Shown here piece after piece: positions 35,270 to 45,807 of a DNA stretch of 64,000 nt (positions are counted from its first letter, which is position 1; each line of letters opens with the position of its first letter). The notes beneath the pieces were generated by a model that searched no databases, was not told the DNA's origin, and worked only from the letters and a program-made list of their open reading frames with translations. The stretch covers positions 62,001 through 126,000 of the forward strand of contig NC_018245.1 of NCBI RefSeq assembly GCF_000227135.1, read 5' to 3'. This DNA is from Leishmania donovani. Its lineage: Eukaryota; Euglenozoa; Kinetoplastea; Trypanosomatida; Trypanosomatidae. The position numbers were made by a program, and so were the translations under genes.

Positions 35270-36560
35270 TCACTGCGAGCGCTGCCGTAGCGAGGCGCCA
35301 TCCGTGGCGGTTCGACGCCCCATGCGCGAGGTCTTCTTCCTGTGCGCGGAAGCGTCTCTCCGATAGGTCACGTGCTCCTTCCGCCGGCAACCGCCCCCCC
35401 CCCCATCTCGCTGGCCGGAGCGCGAATCCGAGGCAGCGCATAATCTCGAAACGATGGGGGAGAGGCACTTTGGACGGTTTGCACCGACGGCGGAGAGAGA
35501 CGGGTCGGATGCCTCCTCGGGCGGGGGCAGGAATGGATCGGGCAGTCCAAACGGCTCGCAGAGAAGCATGGAGGGGGAGGCGGCGAAGGCGACCTTGGCG
35601 GCGCTGGCGTCGGCAATTCCGTGACGATGTTGTTCTTCCAGGCCTGGGCAACACCGTAGACGCTCGGGGAACTCCTCGCAGCGGTGGTCACGCACCCACG
35701 GCGAGGCTTTTGCAAGATCGCCGACCCCATTGGACGCGGATAAGGTGGACCGTGTGCAGAGCAGGAACGATGAAGGTGCTGAGGCATATCGTGCGCTGTA
35801 GCGTTTTGGGTGGCGGAGCTTCCGCGTCCTAGGTACGCCATTCTCCATGAAGATGCGTGTGCGGTGTTGCGGGTGGTGCATCCATAGGCGGAATAGCAGT
35901 CTGGAGCGCGCGCAATAGGTAGCGGAGCGCAACTGGCAGTAGAATGAGGGAACTCTGGGTCCGGGTGTGGGCTCGGCGCTGGGGCGGGGGCTGCGAGCAT
36001 GTTTCTCTGCCTGGTGCGCCCTCAGTTCGCCAGCCCTTAAGTAGACACGAAGACGGTGGGGGCGGGCACGGCGTGCATCCATCTCAACGGCGCGGCGTTC
36101 GACCGGGTCGTGGCCAACCTCACTGTCCGGGGGAAAAGGGTCGCGTGCGCCGACCGGTGGTGTACGCCAAGGCGAAAACGCACCACGGGCATCCCACAGG
36201 CGGGGCAAACCACACGGCCGGGATGAGTGGCGGAGGGCTCCGCAACGGACAGGGGCGTGTCTCAGGGGCGGCGGATGGTGCTACCGTCCACCTCCGGGAA
36301 GAGGGGGTCAGTGCAACGGGGATGCACGTTGTGGCAACGTCGGCGGATCGAATACCTGCAGTACATCTGCGGGCAATAGGGGCACCTCCAGCGGAGGCCC
36401 GCTGGGCGGAGGTGGCTGCGGCGCTCGAGGCTCGGGATCTGGCGGGCTTACGGGGCGGGGCAGAAAGCGGCGGAACGGTTCGCAGTGACGGAAGTAATTT
36501 TGGGGGAGCAAGGTGCGGGCGCAGAGGGGACATTGCCAGCGGTGAGGGTTTTCGGCGGCT
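35270..36560 (-). pseudogene. Decayed gene for a tandem C2H2 zinc-finger protein
   Basis: Zinc-finger signatures with spacing C-x2-C-x12-H/C-x3/4-H recur on the minus strand about every 50-100 residues but in different frames. Finger 1 (36532-36470) has CPLC but Arg in place of the last His. Finger 2 (36384-36322) has CPYC...CHNVH in another frame. Finger 3 (36207-36145) is intact (CPAC...HHRSAH). Finger 4 (36064-35999) keeps HQAEKH but both Cys positions are Arg (CGC, CGT), each one T-to-C change from Cys. A fifth (35926-35864) keeps HHPQH with both Cys positions changed. There is an in-frame TGA at 36264-36262 and frame changes between fingers 1/2 and 3/4. The frame after finger 4 stays open to 35270 with a Pro/Ser-rich tail. 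Together this indicates a dead gene; assembly indels alone would not explain the lost Cys. Original function unknown. Confidence 0.6.
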
Positions 36561-36943
36561 GGGGTAATTCTCAGGAAGCGTCTCTACAAGTCGTGGGGCG
36601 ATGGTGCGTCTGTTCACGGTACGCACACACGCACGCGTGTGTTGCGCATGTACGCGGCTTTCTCGTTTTCACAGCCATAACAAAAAGAGAAGGAAAGAAG
36701 AAGAGAAATCAAAGACGGAGACGAGCAGGCACGCACACATGAACAATTCCATCGAGGGGGAGCGTCCAAAAACAACGCTCTGCAGACCAACACGCATCGC
36801 AGAAAGTGCGAAGCGGCCCACAAGTGCGGAGCCAATCATCCAGCAGGGCTTTTACGCCATCTCTCCGCTATCACTGGCCACTCTCGAAGCAGAAGTTTTC
36901 CTTGACTTGCCTATTCTTCGGCACAAAATCAGCTCAACTCCGA

Positions 36944-37445
36944 TCGACACACCTCTGCCCCGTCACAGGCCTCCACCACCGCGTGTGGGGCGAAGCAGCG
37001 CTTCACACGCGCGCTACAAAAATGCCAGCACAGCCATTTCAGAACGGCCTGCGCCTCAAACTCCGCCCACCGCCCCGCGCTGCGCAGGTCGCCTCACAGC
37101 CGCTTCCCTCACCAGTGGGCCGTGTGAGGGCCCGGGGCGAGACAGTCGTTCAAGTGCCGTGGGCACCCTGCCCATCACGTGGATGGGCACAGACCTGTTC
37201 ACAGTCGCAGGTCGCCCCGACGCCACGCCGTCCAGGGCACGGCCGCCCACATCAGCAGGGATGCATCGCACTCGCCTCCCCCCCCCTACGTCGTAGGCAC
37301 CTGACCCGGTCACCACCTCAAGTGGTTCGGCATTTGGCAGGGATATAGGAGGGCTGCTTTGGCCTCCTCCACCCACACAGAGGGTGCGGGGCCGCTGGGC
37401 CCTGAGATGCCACGCGCGGAGGTGTGTGTCCCTCCTCTGTCATCA
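36944..37445 (+). mobile_element. SIDER-like retroposon, copy 2
   Basis: About 0.5 kb, GC-rich, non-coding, almost identical to the reverse complement of 56423-56920 and very similar to copy 1 at 9961-10451. The boundary is taken where similarity to copy 3 starts (CACCTCTGCCCCGTCACAGG) and ends (CTCCTCTGTCAT). A C-run near 37270 is longer here than in copy 3. It lies next to the zinc-finger relic and downstream of UDP-galactopyranose mutase in transcript sense. SIDER2 membership is inferred. Confidence 0.75.
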
Positions 37446-38764
37446 GGGACTCAAAGCAGTTTGAGAAGGAACATCCTCAGCTTTCTCTTTCACCATGTGT
37501 GGCCGTTTTCTTCTGGCTGTGCTTCTTCGATTTCACACATCTTGACAAAAAGGGAGGTAAGGAGTTGAAAGAACGAGGCGCGCGTGCGGCCCATCACTCA
37601 AGAGCTCCCCCCCCACACACACACAAACGCACTTACACAGAGCGGCACCGCCTCCATACCTGATCTCGTCCCCTTACCATCAAAAAAGGAATGAGCTGAT
37701 ATTGGAAGGTGTGCAAGACCCCCTTCCTCATCCCTCTCGTGCACACGCATGTGAGTACAAATAAAAAAAAGAAAAGAAAACGGCGAGGCATCCCGTCTGT
37801 CACATCCACAAACACGCAACTGTCTGTAGGCGTGTGTGTGTGTGTGTGTGCTGGGGGGATGGGGGTGCACCGCAGGCTACGTGCAGTCCGTCGCGATACT
37901 AACACGGCACTACGGACGCATGTATCAAGCCATCATTCTGGTCCCAACCCCGTTTGGCTGTCTGTCCATCTCTTCCTCTCCCTCACGTTCCGGCCATGAT
38001 GATCCGACTGCCTGTGCCCTCTTACGATTGTGTGTCTATGCGATTCACTGCGCCACCCTCTACTGCTACGTCGGTGCCACATGTAGCACGGGCAGGAAAC
38101 GCGGATCCCCCTTCGCTGGCCCTAGCGTGCAGGACAGAGCGGCGCGAGCGCAGTGGGGTGGGGAAGGCGACAGTGCGCGTGCGTGCCCCTACGGCATCAG
38201 GCACGCACGCAAGCACGCACATAGCGGGTGGAAGAGGTGTGGGGCACAAGACAAGGAGGCATGAATACGCTGAAAAATGAGCAACGCCCTAGACCCGGGA
38301 CTCTCGTCGGGCAAAGCAGCGCAGGGGATGTGGCCAGAGTAGACGAGCAAGCACACACAAAAAAGAAAACACGTAAAAGGCGGTGGGGAGCGGTGGGACA
38401 CCATTACACCGCGCACTACAGACACGCTATGCCACAGAGGGTCAGAGAGGCATGAGCGTCGGCATAGGAGTCGCTCTTTTGTCGATGCTCTCGTTTTGTC
38501 TTTCCTCCGCATTTCTTGATGGAGAGCCGCCAGGTGCGCCAGAGGTCGTGCGTCGCTGCACGCACGGCATGAAGAACAGAGAAAGTGCGGTAGAGTCTCC
38601 TCTTCCTGGGTAGTCCTCACCCCTCCTCTGACAACCATGCAGCGGCGCTCAGCTTTTCTGTGTGCCGGGGCGATGGTGAAGGTCGTCGTACGGGGCAGTG
38701 AAGCACATGATAGGTGAAAGGGAAACCCCTCGACATCCTTGTCCATGACTGCCAACCTTGGCCT
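37446..38764. other. Region downstream of UDP-galactopyranose mutase
   Basis: 1.3 kb without a supported gene. Contains a CA run near 37613, a GT run at about 37830-37850 and an otherwise fairly even composition. Probably the 3'UTR of the mutase mRNA plus intergenic DNA. Confidence 0.55.
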
Positions 38765-40243
38765 CTACGAGGCCGTCGACGACAATGTGCAGCGCATCTC
38801 ACCGCGCTGGGTATTGACCTTTTCTGGTTTATGCACGGTGTCCTCATCGGTGCCGTGAAAGATGTGTCCCACTGCCTCGACGCCTTGCATCAACGAGTGA
38901 TCTTGATTTGCTACCTCGTACCGCCATGCGCCGAAGCGGCCGCGTGAATAGATCTGATACTTGTCACGCAGTACCGGCTGCACCTCCTCCAGCAGCTCGT
39001 TGCGGCCCACGAATGGGATCGGGTAGCCCTTCTTCTCAATGTGGTGCCAACGCGACACAATCTCGTCCTCTGGGCGAAGTAACGTCGCCGTTCGAAGGCC
39101 AGCAATGCAGTCTTCCACTACGGTGTCCACGTTGACGGGTTTGTATTGCACATTTTGGCTTACCTCCAGCAGGATGCTCCAGTGCCCCTCCGGCGCGTTT
39201 GTGTCCGCGTAGCGGGAGAAGATCGTCGCGCGGTAGAACGGAATACCGTCGTCCGGAAAGTACAGCCAGCACGCCGTCCGCATCTCTGGTGGCGGGCACC
39301 CTTTCACGCCGATGCCGATGATGTGGGTGGAACTGTAAACCATCTTTTCAGCAATCTCGCGCAGCCGCGGCGATTTGAGCGCCGACGCTGACGCGGTCTC
39401 TGCATCCTCCTCCACTCCGGCCGCCACGGCGAGAAGAAGATCATCTAGCGGCATCGTGGAGACAAGCGCATCGTACGACACCGCCTCGCCACTCGCCATT
39501 GTCAGCGTCTTCGTAATCGGGTTCACCTTGGTGACGCGGCACTGTGGACCAAGCGTCTTGTGCGCCTCTGGGATCATCTTCCACACGGCCTTGTAGATGG
39601 CGCCGGTGCCACCCGACTTCGGGAACCGGAAAGTGGCGTTGGGGCCCCAGCCAATGTCATCGCGCTTGAGTTGGATGTTCTCCCTGATGCGCTCAACGTT
39701 CACAGCGGCCACGCGCTCGCCAACCCACTCCGTGCTCATCACATGCAGCGGTACTGCCCACACCTTAAAGTTGTACGGGCGCATGAAAACCTCGGCGATG
39801 CCCTCGCCAAAATGACGCGAGACATACTCGGCGAAGTTCTGCGGCTTCTCCTGCGCGGCGACAGCACGCGCCGCCTCGGCCTCCTCAATACCTTTCAGGC
39901 AAGTGTCTCGCACCTCCGGTGGGAGGCGGTGAATGTTGCTCTGAAACGGGTATGGCACCCAGGCGCCGGAGCAGCGCACCCATGACTCGCGCTGGAGCGT
40001 GTTCCAGTCAGAGATGGCGAGGTTCATGACATCGTCAAAGTACGCGTAGTGGGAAAAGATGACGTGGCCACCCATGTCCCATAAGAAACCTTTTTCGTCG
40101 AGGACGCTGCGCGAGAGGCCGCCAGGGACGGCGCCGCCGTCGTAGAGATGGAAGTTGGCGTGCTTGAGCTCCATCAAACGCACAGCAGCGCCGAGGCCGG
40201 TTGGACCGGCGCCAATTATGACCACCTTCTTGTCAGCGCTCAT
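38765..40243 (-). CDS. GLF: UDP-galactopyranose mutase
   Basis: 492 residues, the usual length for the eukaryotic (Leishmania, Trypanosoma cruzi, Aspergillus) enzymes. The N-terminus shows an FAD-binding Rossmann motif GAGPTGLGAA (residues 11-20), then GGAVPGGLSRS and the conserved WDMGGHVIFSHY segment near the flavin. Arg-rich substrate-binding parts follow, and the C-terminus has the second FAD-contact segment (YEVANQDHSLMQGVEA). The flavoenzyme interconverts UDP-galactopyranose and UDP-galactofuranose; reduced FAD acts as a nucleophile on the sugar. UDP-Galf supplies the galactofuranose of Leishmania lipophosphoglycan and glycoinositolphospholipids. The start at 40243 is the first Met and precedes the Rossmann strand by four residues. 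No truncation or missing motif seen. Single copy in the window; its neighbours are functionally unrelated, as is normal in these transcription units. Confidence 0.97.
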   Translation of the reverse strand: MSADKKVVIIGAGPTGLGAAVRLMELKHANFHLYDGGAVPGGLSRSVLDEKGFLWDMGGHVIFSHYAYFDDVMNLAISDWNTLQRESWVRCSGAWVPYPFQSNIHRLPPEVRDTCLKGIEEAEAARAVAAQEKPQNFAEYVSRHFGEGIAEVFMRPYNFKVWAVPLHVMSTEWVGERVAAVNVERIRENIQLKRDDIGWGPNATFRFPKSGGTGAIYKAVWKMIPEAHKTLGPQCRVTKVNPITKTLTMASGEAVSYDALVSTMPLDDLLLAVAAGVEEDAETASASALKSPRLREIAEKMVYSSTHIIGIGVKGCPPPEMRTACWLYFPDDGIPFYRATIFSRYADTNAPEGHWSILLEVSQNVQYKPVNVDTVVEDCIAGLRTATLLRPEDEIVSRWHHIEKKGYPIPFVGRNELLEEVQPVLRDKYQIYSRGRFGAWRYEVANQDHSLMQGVEAVGHIFHGTDEDTVHKPEKVNTQRGEMRCTLSSTAS

Positions 40244-41671
40244 GATGGTTTTGCTGCGCGTGTCTGCGTTGCGTCAGTTGATGTGCGTGCTTGCGCTCGG
40301 CTGTGGTTCTTAGAAGTGAGGCGTGACAAGCAGAGACGGAGTGAATAGTCAGTAGACATGCGTGAAGGGAGCGGGCAACAAGGGAAATACAACAGTGTAT
40401 GCCCAAGGAAAGCGAGGGAGAGAGCGAGGGGGGGGGCAACAAATATGTGTACATATACGTACACACACACACACACATATATATATACATATATGCGCAT
40501 AGATGTGTATATTTATATATATTTGTGTGCGTGTGTGTGCAATCACAGGCGAACGTGGGATAGTGCAAAGTGGTGAAAACAGTAGCAGCAACGGCTACAA
40601 CGCACGTGCGCAAGCAAGCACACGCACTCGTTACGTGCTTGGGGCAAGACAGAAAGGGGAGAGAGGTAACCAAAAACAGAATAAGGGGAATAAAAAAAAA
40701 ACACAGGCAGACGAGCTTGACCAGTAGAAACGAGCCTCCTCTTCTACTTGCCAGCCAGCCTCCCCCCCCCCCATCCCAGACATACACACACACGCGTACG
40801 CGCACACAGATGCACGCAGCGAGAGAGCGAATACGTGCGCACGTGTAGGCAACACGACGGAGAGAAGTTCGGGGAAGAGAGATGGAAGGAGGGAGCCGCA
40901 ACGAAGGAGAGATGAAAGCGTCGGTGAGCAAAGAAGGGCAATACCGATAGTCGGGTGCGACGCTTCGCGCGCAAGTTGAAAGAATAGGAGGCGGTCTTCG
41001 ACGCAGCATCAGAGAGCCGAAGGCGAAGCGCACTCTCGTCCCCATCACGCGCGCGGCCACATGTGATGCGCGGCTGCGTGCGAGTATTCTTGTCGCTACC
41101 CATGAGGTCAGTTCGCCACTCTATTCGGACCGAAAAAAGGGAGCCCCGCTTAGTCCGCTGACGGCGTTCGCCACAACCCTGTTCGTCCCCTGCGCTCATC
41201 GTCGATGCCTGTGGTCTACACATGTGTGTCTTTGTTTCGTCTTTTCGTTGTCTCGCTGCTTAGCACATCACCGTAACAAAACACAAGAAAAATACGAAAG
41301 AACGGGGGAGTGAGCGAGTGGAGCGTGCATACGCACGCGCGCGCACACACTCAGAGACGCACAGGCATAGACAGAGATAGAAAAACACGAATAATGTAGA
41401 AGGAGGGAGAGGGAGGGGATTCGCGAAAAAACGCACACCGACACACCGACACACACATGACGACGCACATGCACGTATCGGCTTTGCCTTTGTCCTTGTG
41501 CGGCCAGCGAGAGACAAGCAGGGTAGCTTGAGGCGCAGGTAGCACAAGTGCGATGGAGGCGTGAGCGATATGAATCACTCACGCACACGTGTACGCGCGT
41601 GCGTCTGTTCGTGTGTATGTTTTCGCGTTTTGCTCTTCTTGCTTCTCTTGACTTCGTTCTTCCTCCTCCGC
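40244..41671. other. Intergenic region, AHA1 to UDP-galactopyranose mutase
   Basis: 1.4 kb. Holds CA and TA runs at about 40459-40497, a purine-rich block with a nine-G run near 40430 (a pyrimidine tract in transcript sense, possible trans-splicing signal for the mutase) and a C-run near 40765. No gene seen. Confidence 0.5.
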
Positions 41672-42727
41672 TCACATGTACTCGAGCGAGTAGCCGAACA
41701 CGGCCTTGATAGCCTCGAAGAAGTTTGCCCTCCACCCCTCCTGCACACTTTGCAGCTCACCAGCAGGAATGCCGGACTGAGTGAACTCCAGCGTCGTCAC
41801 GCCAGGTTCCTCCTTCACCAGCTGCAGCACCACCAAGCTGTGCACGCCGACAGGCCAGCTGCCAAGACGCCACTGCTTCTTGATCAGGGTCAAGGGCTGC
41901 ACATCCACGTAGTAGCCGCTGATGACACCGCCGAGAAAGCTGAACTGGCCACCGGCCTTCACGTCCATGGTGGCGGGGCTCCGCGTGTACACGCTGGCCT
42001 TGCTCGGGTCCGTCAGGGCTGCGTACAGCTCCGCCACTGGCGCGCCCCAGCGCATCTTCCATGAGAAGGACGTGCTCTCATTGCTGCTGCTGCTCGACTT
42101 GGACTGCGCCGTAGACTTCTTCCCGACCGCCGCGGTGTTGGAGCCCGGGGAGGTGGACGCGGACGCCGACGATGGTGGCGGCGGTGGGGGCAAGGCGGCA
42201 CCGCTCTTCAGCTGCTTGCCGATCTGATACTCGGTGAAGAGGGCATCGAAGAAGGTGGCGATCTCCTGCCGCACCGTAGCGCGGCCCGCCACCTGCACCA
42301 CCGACTGAAGCTGCTGCGAAGCGGCGTCGTTATCCTGACATGTGACCGCAATGTCGTAGTCGTTTCTGAACTCGTCGTGGTCGACCTCGGCCACCTCCAT
42401 CTTGCCCCGAACCACCTGATCCGCGTCGGCCATCTTGCCCACCCACTTCAGCGTCATCTTTAGCTCGAAGTAGCACATCATCTTCCCTTTGCGCTGCGCC
42501 ACCGTGACGTCGCCAGATATGTCGCTCACCTCCTCAATCTTGAGGTACTCGACGCTCTTCCCCATATCTTCCGGGATCGGGATCGCATGCTCGGCAAAGA
42601 TGCTCTTGAGCTTGCTGTGCGTGTGTTGAGAAAGGTCGCGCTCCTCCCAGTGCCACGAGTTCACGTTGGCACCATCTGTGCGCTCGCTGACAATCCAGCG
42701 CGGATCGCCCTCACCGACCTTGGCCAT
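41672..42727 (-). CDS. AHA1: Activator of HSP90 ATPase (AHA1) co-chaperone
   Basis: Start placed at 42727, where the protein begins MAKVGEGDPRWIVSERTDG, as AHA1 family members do; an upstream in-frame Met 27 codons earlier adds only low-complexity sequence. 351 residues. N-terminal Aha1_N domain (about 10-155) with the signature NVNSWHWEERD, the NxNxWHW element important for stimulating HSP90. A Pro/Ser/Ala linker (about 185-225) follows, then the C-terminal AHSA1/START-like domain (about 228-351; WGAPVAELYAALTDP, GVISGYYVDV, IPAGE...VQEGW). It binds the HSP90 middle domain and accelerates its ATPase cycle in the cytosol, relevant to Leishmania stage differentiation, which depends on HSP90. 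Complete, nothing missing. Confidence 0.96.
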   Translation of the reverse strand: MAKVGEGDPRWIVSERTDGANVNSWHWEERDLSQHTHSKLKSIFAEHAIPIPEDMGKSVEYLKIEEVSDISGDVTVAQRKGKMMCYFELKMTLKWVGKMADADQVVRGKMEVAEVDHDEFRNDYDIAVTCQDNDAASQQLQSVVQVAGRATVRQEIATFFDALFTEYQIGKQLKSGAALPPPPPPSSASASTSPGSNTAAVGKKSTAQSKSSSSSNESTSFSWKMRWGAPVAELYAALTDPSKASVYTRSPATMDVKAGGQFSFLGGVISGYYVDVQPLTLIKKQWRLGSWPVGVHSLVVLQLVKEEPGVTTLEFTQSGIPAGELQSVQEGWRANFFEAIKAVFGYSLEYM

Positions 42728-42753
42728 TACGTCAGAGGTGCCTCTGTTATTTT

Positions 42754-42780
42754 CTGGGCGAGGGGGAGGGAGGGGGGCAG
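42754..42780 (-). promoter_or_regulatory. Probable spliced-leader acceptor of AHA1
   Basis: Minus strand has a C-rich pyrimidine tract (complement of 42759-42777) followed by CGCCCAG, with the AG at 42754-42755, only about 27 bases before the chosen ATG. This would exclude the upstream in-frame Met from the mRNA and supports the 42727 start. Inferred by eye. Confidence 0.5.
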
Positions 42781-44577
42781 CTGTCAGCTGGAGGTTGCGA
42801 GATGTCACTTCCTCTTGTCAAGTTCACGACTGGAAAGAGGCAAGGACGGTGCGGTGATGGTGGTGACAGGCAGCTGCTGACCTTATGAATTTCAAGGGCA
42901 GCGGCAGCAACAAGAAACACACACGCACACAGACAGACACAGAGACAACGAGGCAGCCAGCGACACACTGATGGCGCACCCGCTACGGCAGCACACACAC
43001 ACGCACAGAGTACTATCAAAGGAAAAAAAAACAGAACGAGTACGCTGAAAGTTTATCGCCCACAAAACGATCGCGTTGAGAAGTTGCGAGAAGATCCTTG
43101 TGTTGCGTTGGCCGTTGTGTGCAGCATGAGAGAAGGCGACGCGCCGAAGCGCACGCGCGCGCCCAGCAAGAGGTGATGAGAGAAGGACAGCGAGCAAATA
43201 AAGTGCACGATAGCCCACGGCATGGGCAGCTTGAGGCATGCGCACGCATCACCCCGCGAACGTGAGAGGCGCGAAAGAGGGGGATATGGAGGGAGACGCG
43301 ACGCATGCGCGACATCATTCCTCTTAACGGTGAAGGCGTGAGCTGCCGTGGGTGGTCATGAGGTGCGCTCGACAGCAGAAGGCACAGCCCCATCCTTAAA
43401 TATCCCACACCCTCGAGCGAAAGCAAGACCGATACAGCGATCTGACGGCGTCCCTGCGGTTCCCCACCCCGGCACCACAGATGGGATCTGAGAGGCAGCA
43501 AAGGGTCGACCGCACAGCGCACACGTCGCACGGGGCAGTGCCCTTTATTATTATTAGTGCGCACGTCATGGGTTTCCTCGTCTTTCAGCAGTGAGTTCTT
43601 TACTGCGTGGCGGGGTGTCGCTCGTTTTTTTTTTCTTTTTGCTGCTCTTATGCAGGACGTCATCGGACCCGTGCTTGACGAAAAAAAAAAAATAAAGGAG
43701 GAGAGTGTGTGTCTGTGTGCGTGTGTGGGGAGAGGGAGTGGGAGGGAGGGAGGATGTGTGAGGGTGTGGAAGGTTTAGGGGCTAAGGGAGAACGAAGCAA
43801 ACTCACCACGGTCGTAATAATAAAGTCAGCTCGAAAAGAAAGCATGGAAAGAAAGCGTATGCAGGCACGCCCACAGCCATCGCCATCGGATCGCATCCTG
43901 TGACCCATGCTGCTCCCGCGCACATACCGATACATACACGCAAAGCACCTACGCAACGAGAGAGACACATATAAAGACGTAAGCAACCACTGCCGCAAGC
44001 ATAACTTCCACCACCCCCACCCTCCCTCGCCTCCCACGCTCACACCACACGCAACCGAGCACACGCGTAGACTTGCCCGCGTCAGTGCATCTGCCGCACC
44101 GCGACGGTGGAATCGGAGCCAAAAGACACAAAGAAAAGCACAACCAGAACAGCAACAGCCGACACGTTACCCGCCATGGGTAACTGTTATGTCAAAAAGC
44201 ACATGCAGCCAAGCACGTCTTTACAGCCTTCCACGCCCCGCCCTCGGCCGCGCTGACGGTCTCCACGCGGCCTCAGCACAACCCCCTGACGCCACGGAAA
44301 GCGCAGGGAGCGGTGGAGGAGACATCAGCAGGTATTATCGAGACAAGCCCTACGAGGCCAGGACTCGGCTGGAGCGGGAAACACAGCGCAAACAACAGCG
44401 AAAAAAAACGGCGAATCAAACAAGAAAGAGTTCCTTCTGGTGCGGGTGTTGCTATCACAGCCAGCGCCAGCAGCATCCACGCCCGAGCACACAAAGGTGT
44501 GCCTCTATGCGCATATTCCCGGGGCGCACCCCTCTCACACACACGCACAGTATGCTGCCCACCTGCAGCTTTATCAG
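42781..44577. other. Intergenic region, RRM protein to AHA1
   Basis: 1.8 kb without a supported gene. It contains a CA run near 42918, T-runs at about 43628, an A-run at 43681 and a purine-rich block around 43700-43800. Probably the 3'UTR of the 44578-45807 gene plus AHA1 upstream DNA. Confidence 0.5.
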
Positions 44578-45807
44578 TTACTTGGACGATTCCTTTTTCG
44601 ACCTCTTCGCCGGCTTTTTGTCCTCATCATCGTCGGAGGCAGAGCTGTCAGCGCTGCGCTCGGCATCACCGCCAGCCGTCGACTGCGCCTTCTTCTCCTG
44701 CAACTTTCGCTCGTACTTCTCCGCGTCCTTTCGGACCACTTCGAAAAACTGCTCCCGTTGCTTCTCCCGCAGCTTTAGCGTTTCCGCCGCCGGTGGAGGG
44801 TTTATGAAGCCGCCGCGGTTCTGGTCCGCCGCACCAGGTCCGCTAATCGACGCTGCACCGCCGCCTAGGCCGTACGGTTGCTGTTGGCCCGCTTGCATCG
44901 GCACCTGCGGCTGCTGCCTGAGAGGCGGCCCACACATCTTGGGCGGGTACATGCCAGGCCCGTTTATTGGCATATCACCCCACTGCTGCGGCTGCGGCTG
45001 GCGCGGCGGCATCATCCCGTAACCGCCACTCATCGGGTCCATCATGCTGGGCCCCATGTTGATGTGAATCCCTTGGGGGGCACCACCACCCATCATGGGC
45101 ACGCCGGCGCCGGGGGCGGCGTTGCCAGTGTTCGGGTTTGGCATGAACGCAGCAGCATCGCCCATCATATTGCCGCTATTGTGCATTGTGGGCAGCGGCA
45201 GCGATGACTGCATGGCGCTGCTGCCCATTACTCCCATCTGCAGCTGCTGCGCCGACGCCGGCGTACTACTGTCGCTGTTCGTGCTGCTCCCGTTGACTGC
45301 GTTGCCGCTGTTGCCGTGACCGAGACAGGTAATGAGCAGCTGCTGCTGCGCCGGTGAGAGCTGCCGCGGGTCCATCTTGCCCTCCTGAAGGAACTGGAGG
45401 AGCAATCGTGCCTCCATCTGCTGCTGCGGCGAGAGACCGTTGACGCTCATCATCATTCCGCCATCGTTGTTGTAGTGGCGGTTGCCGCCCATGCGCGAGT
45501 GGCCACCGCCGGCGCCGTTACCGGTCGCATAACCTTCAGGTTTGTTCACGTTGCCCTTGCTCACGCCGACCTTCAGCTTGCGGCCGACGAGGGTGAAGCC
45601 GTTGTACTTCATGGCGCGAGCGCGGTCATCCTCCGTAGCGAAGTCAATAAACCCAAAGCGGTACGGGTCGCCCTCACGCCCATTCAGGGAGCAGTCGATG
45701 ATCGTGCCGCACTGGCAGAACACCTGCTTCAGCATATCGATCGTGACGGAGCGGTCAATGTTGCCGATGTAACACCCGAAGCGGGTCTGCATGGGCGTGC
45801 CTGACAT
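44578..45807 (-). CDS. RRM RNA-binding protein with low-complexity tail
   Basis: 409 residues. A single RRM occupies residues about 10-84 (RNP2 CYIGNI, RNP1 YRFGFIDF). After a Gly/Asn-rich spacer there is a possible short helical segment (LSPQQQMEARLLLQFLQEG, about 125-143), then a long tail rich in Met, Gly, Gln, Pro and Asn (about 185-345). It ends with a charged coiled-coil-like stretch (LKLREKQREQFFEVVRKDAEKYERK) and an acidic then lysine-rich end (DDDEDKKPAKRSKK) that could act as a nuclear signal. The composition suits a protein that assembles in RNP granules. The family acts in mRNA or RNA processing, but I cannot name this member. Start at the first Met, six residues before the RRM; no upstream extension. 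Confidence 0.92.
   Translation of the reverse strand: MSGTPMQTRFGCYIGNIDRSVTIDMLKQVFCQCGTIIDCSLNGREGDPYRFGFIDFATEDDRARAMKYNGFTLVGRKLKVGVSKGNVNKPEGYATGNGAGGGHSRMGGNRHYNNDGGMMMSVNGLSPQQQMEARLLLQFLQEGKMDPRQLSPAQQQLLITCLGHGNSGNAVNGSSTNSDSSTPASAQQLQMGVMGSSAMQSSLPLPTMHNSGNMMGDAAAFMPNPNTGNAAPGAGVPMMGGGAPQGIHINMGPSMMDPMSGGYGMMPPRQPQPQQWGDMPINGPGMYPPKMCGPPLRQQPQVPMQAGQQQPYGLGGGAASISGPGAADQNRGGFINPPPAAETLKLREKQREQFFEVVRKDAEKYERKLQEKKAQSTAGGDAERSADSSASDDDEDKKPAKRSKKESSK

Noticed and set aside
34951..35832. 293-codon plus-strand open frame
   Set aside because: It lies antisense to the zinc-finger relic. GC-rich former coding DNA leaves open frames on the other strand. No domain seen.
28194..38764. Strand-switch region or change of transcription direction in the gene-poor interval
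   Set aside because: All recognised genes on both sides, and the two relics, are on the minus strand, so nothing shows a change of direction within the window.
39560..39985. Plus-strand open frame inside the UDP-galactopyranose mutase gene
   Set aside because: It is an antisense shadow caused by the GC-rich third codon positions of a confidently identified gene. Equivalent shadows inside AHA1, L7-like, RRM-protein and GSK-3 genes were dismissed likewise.
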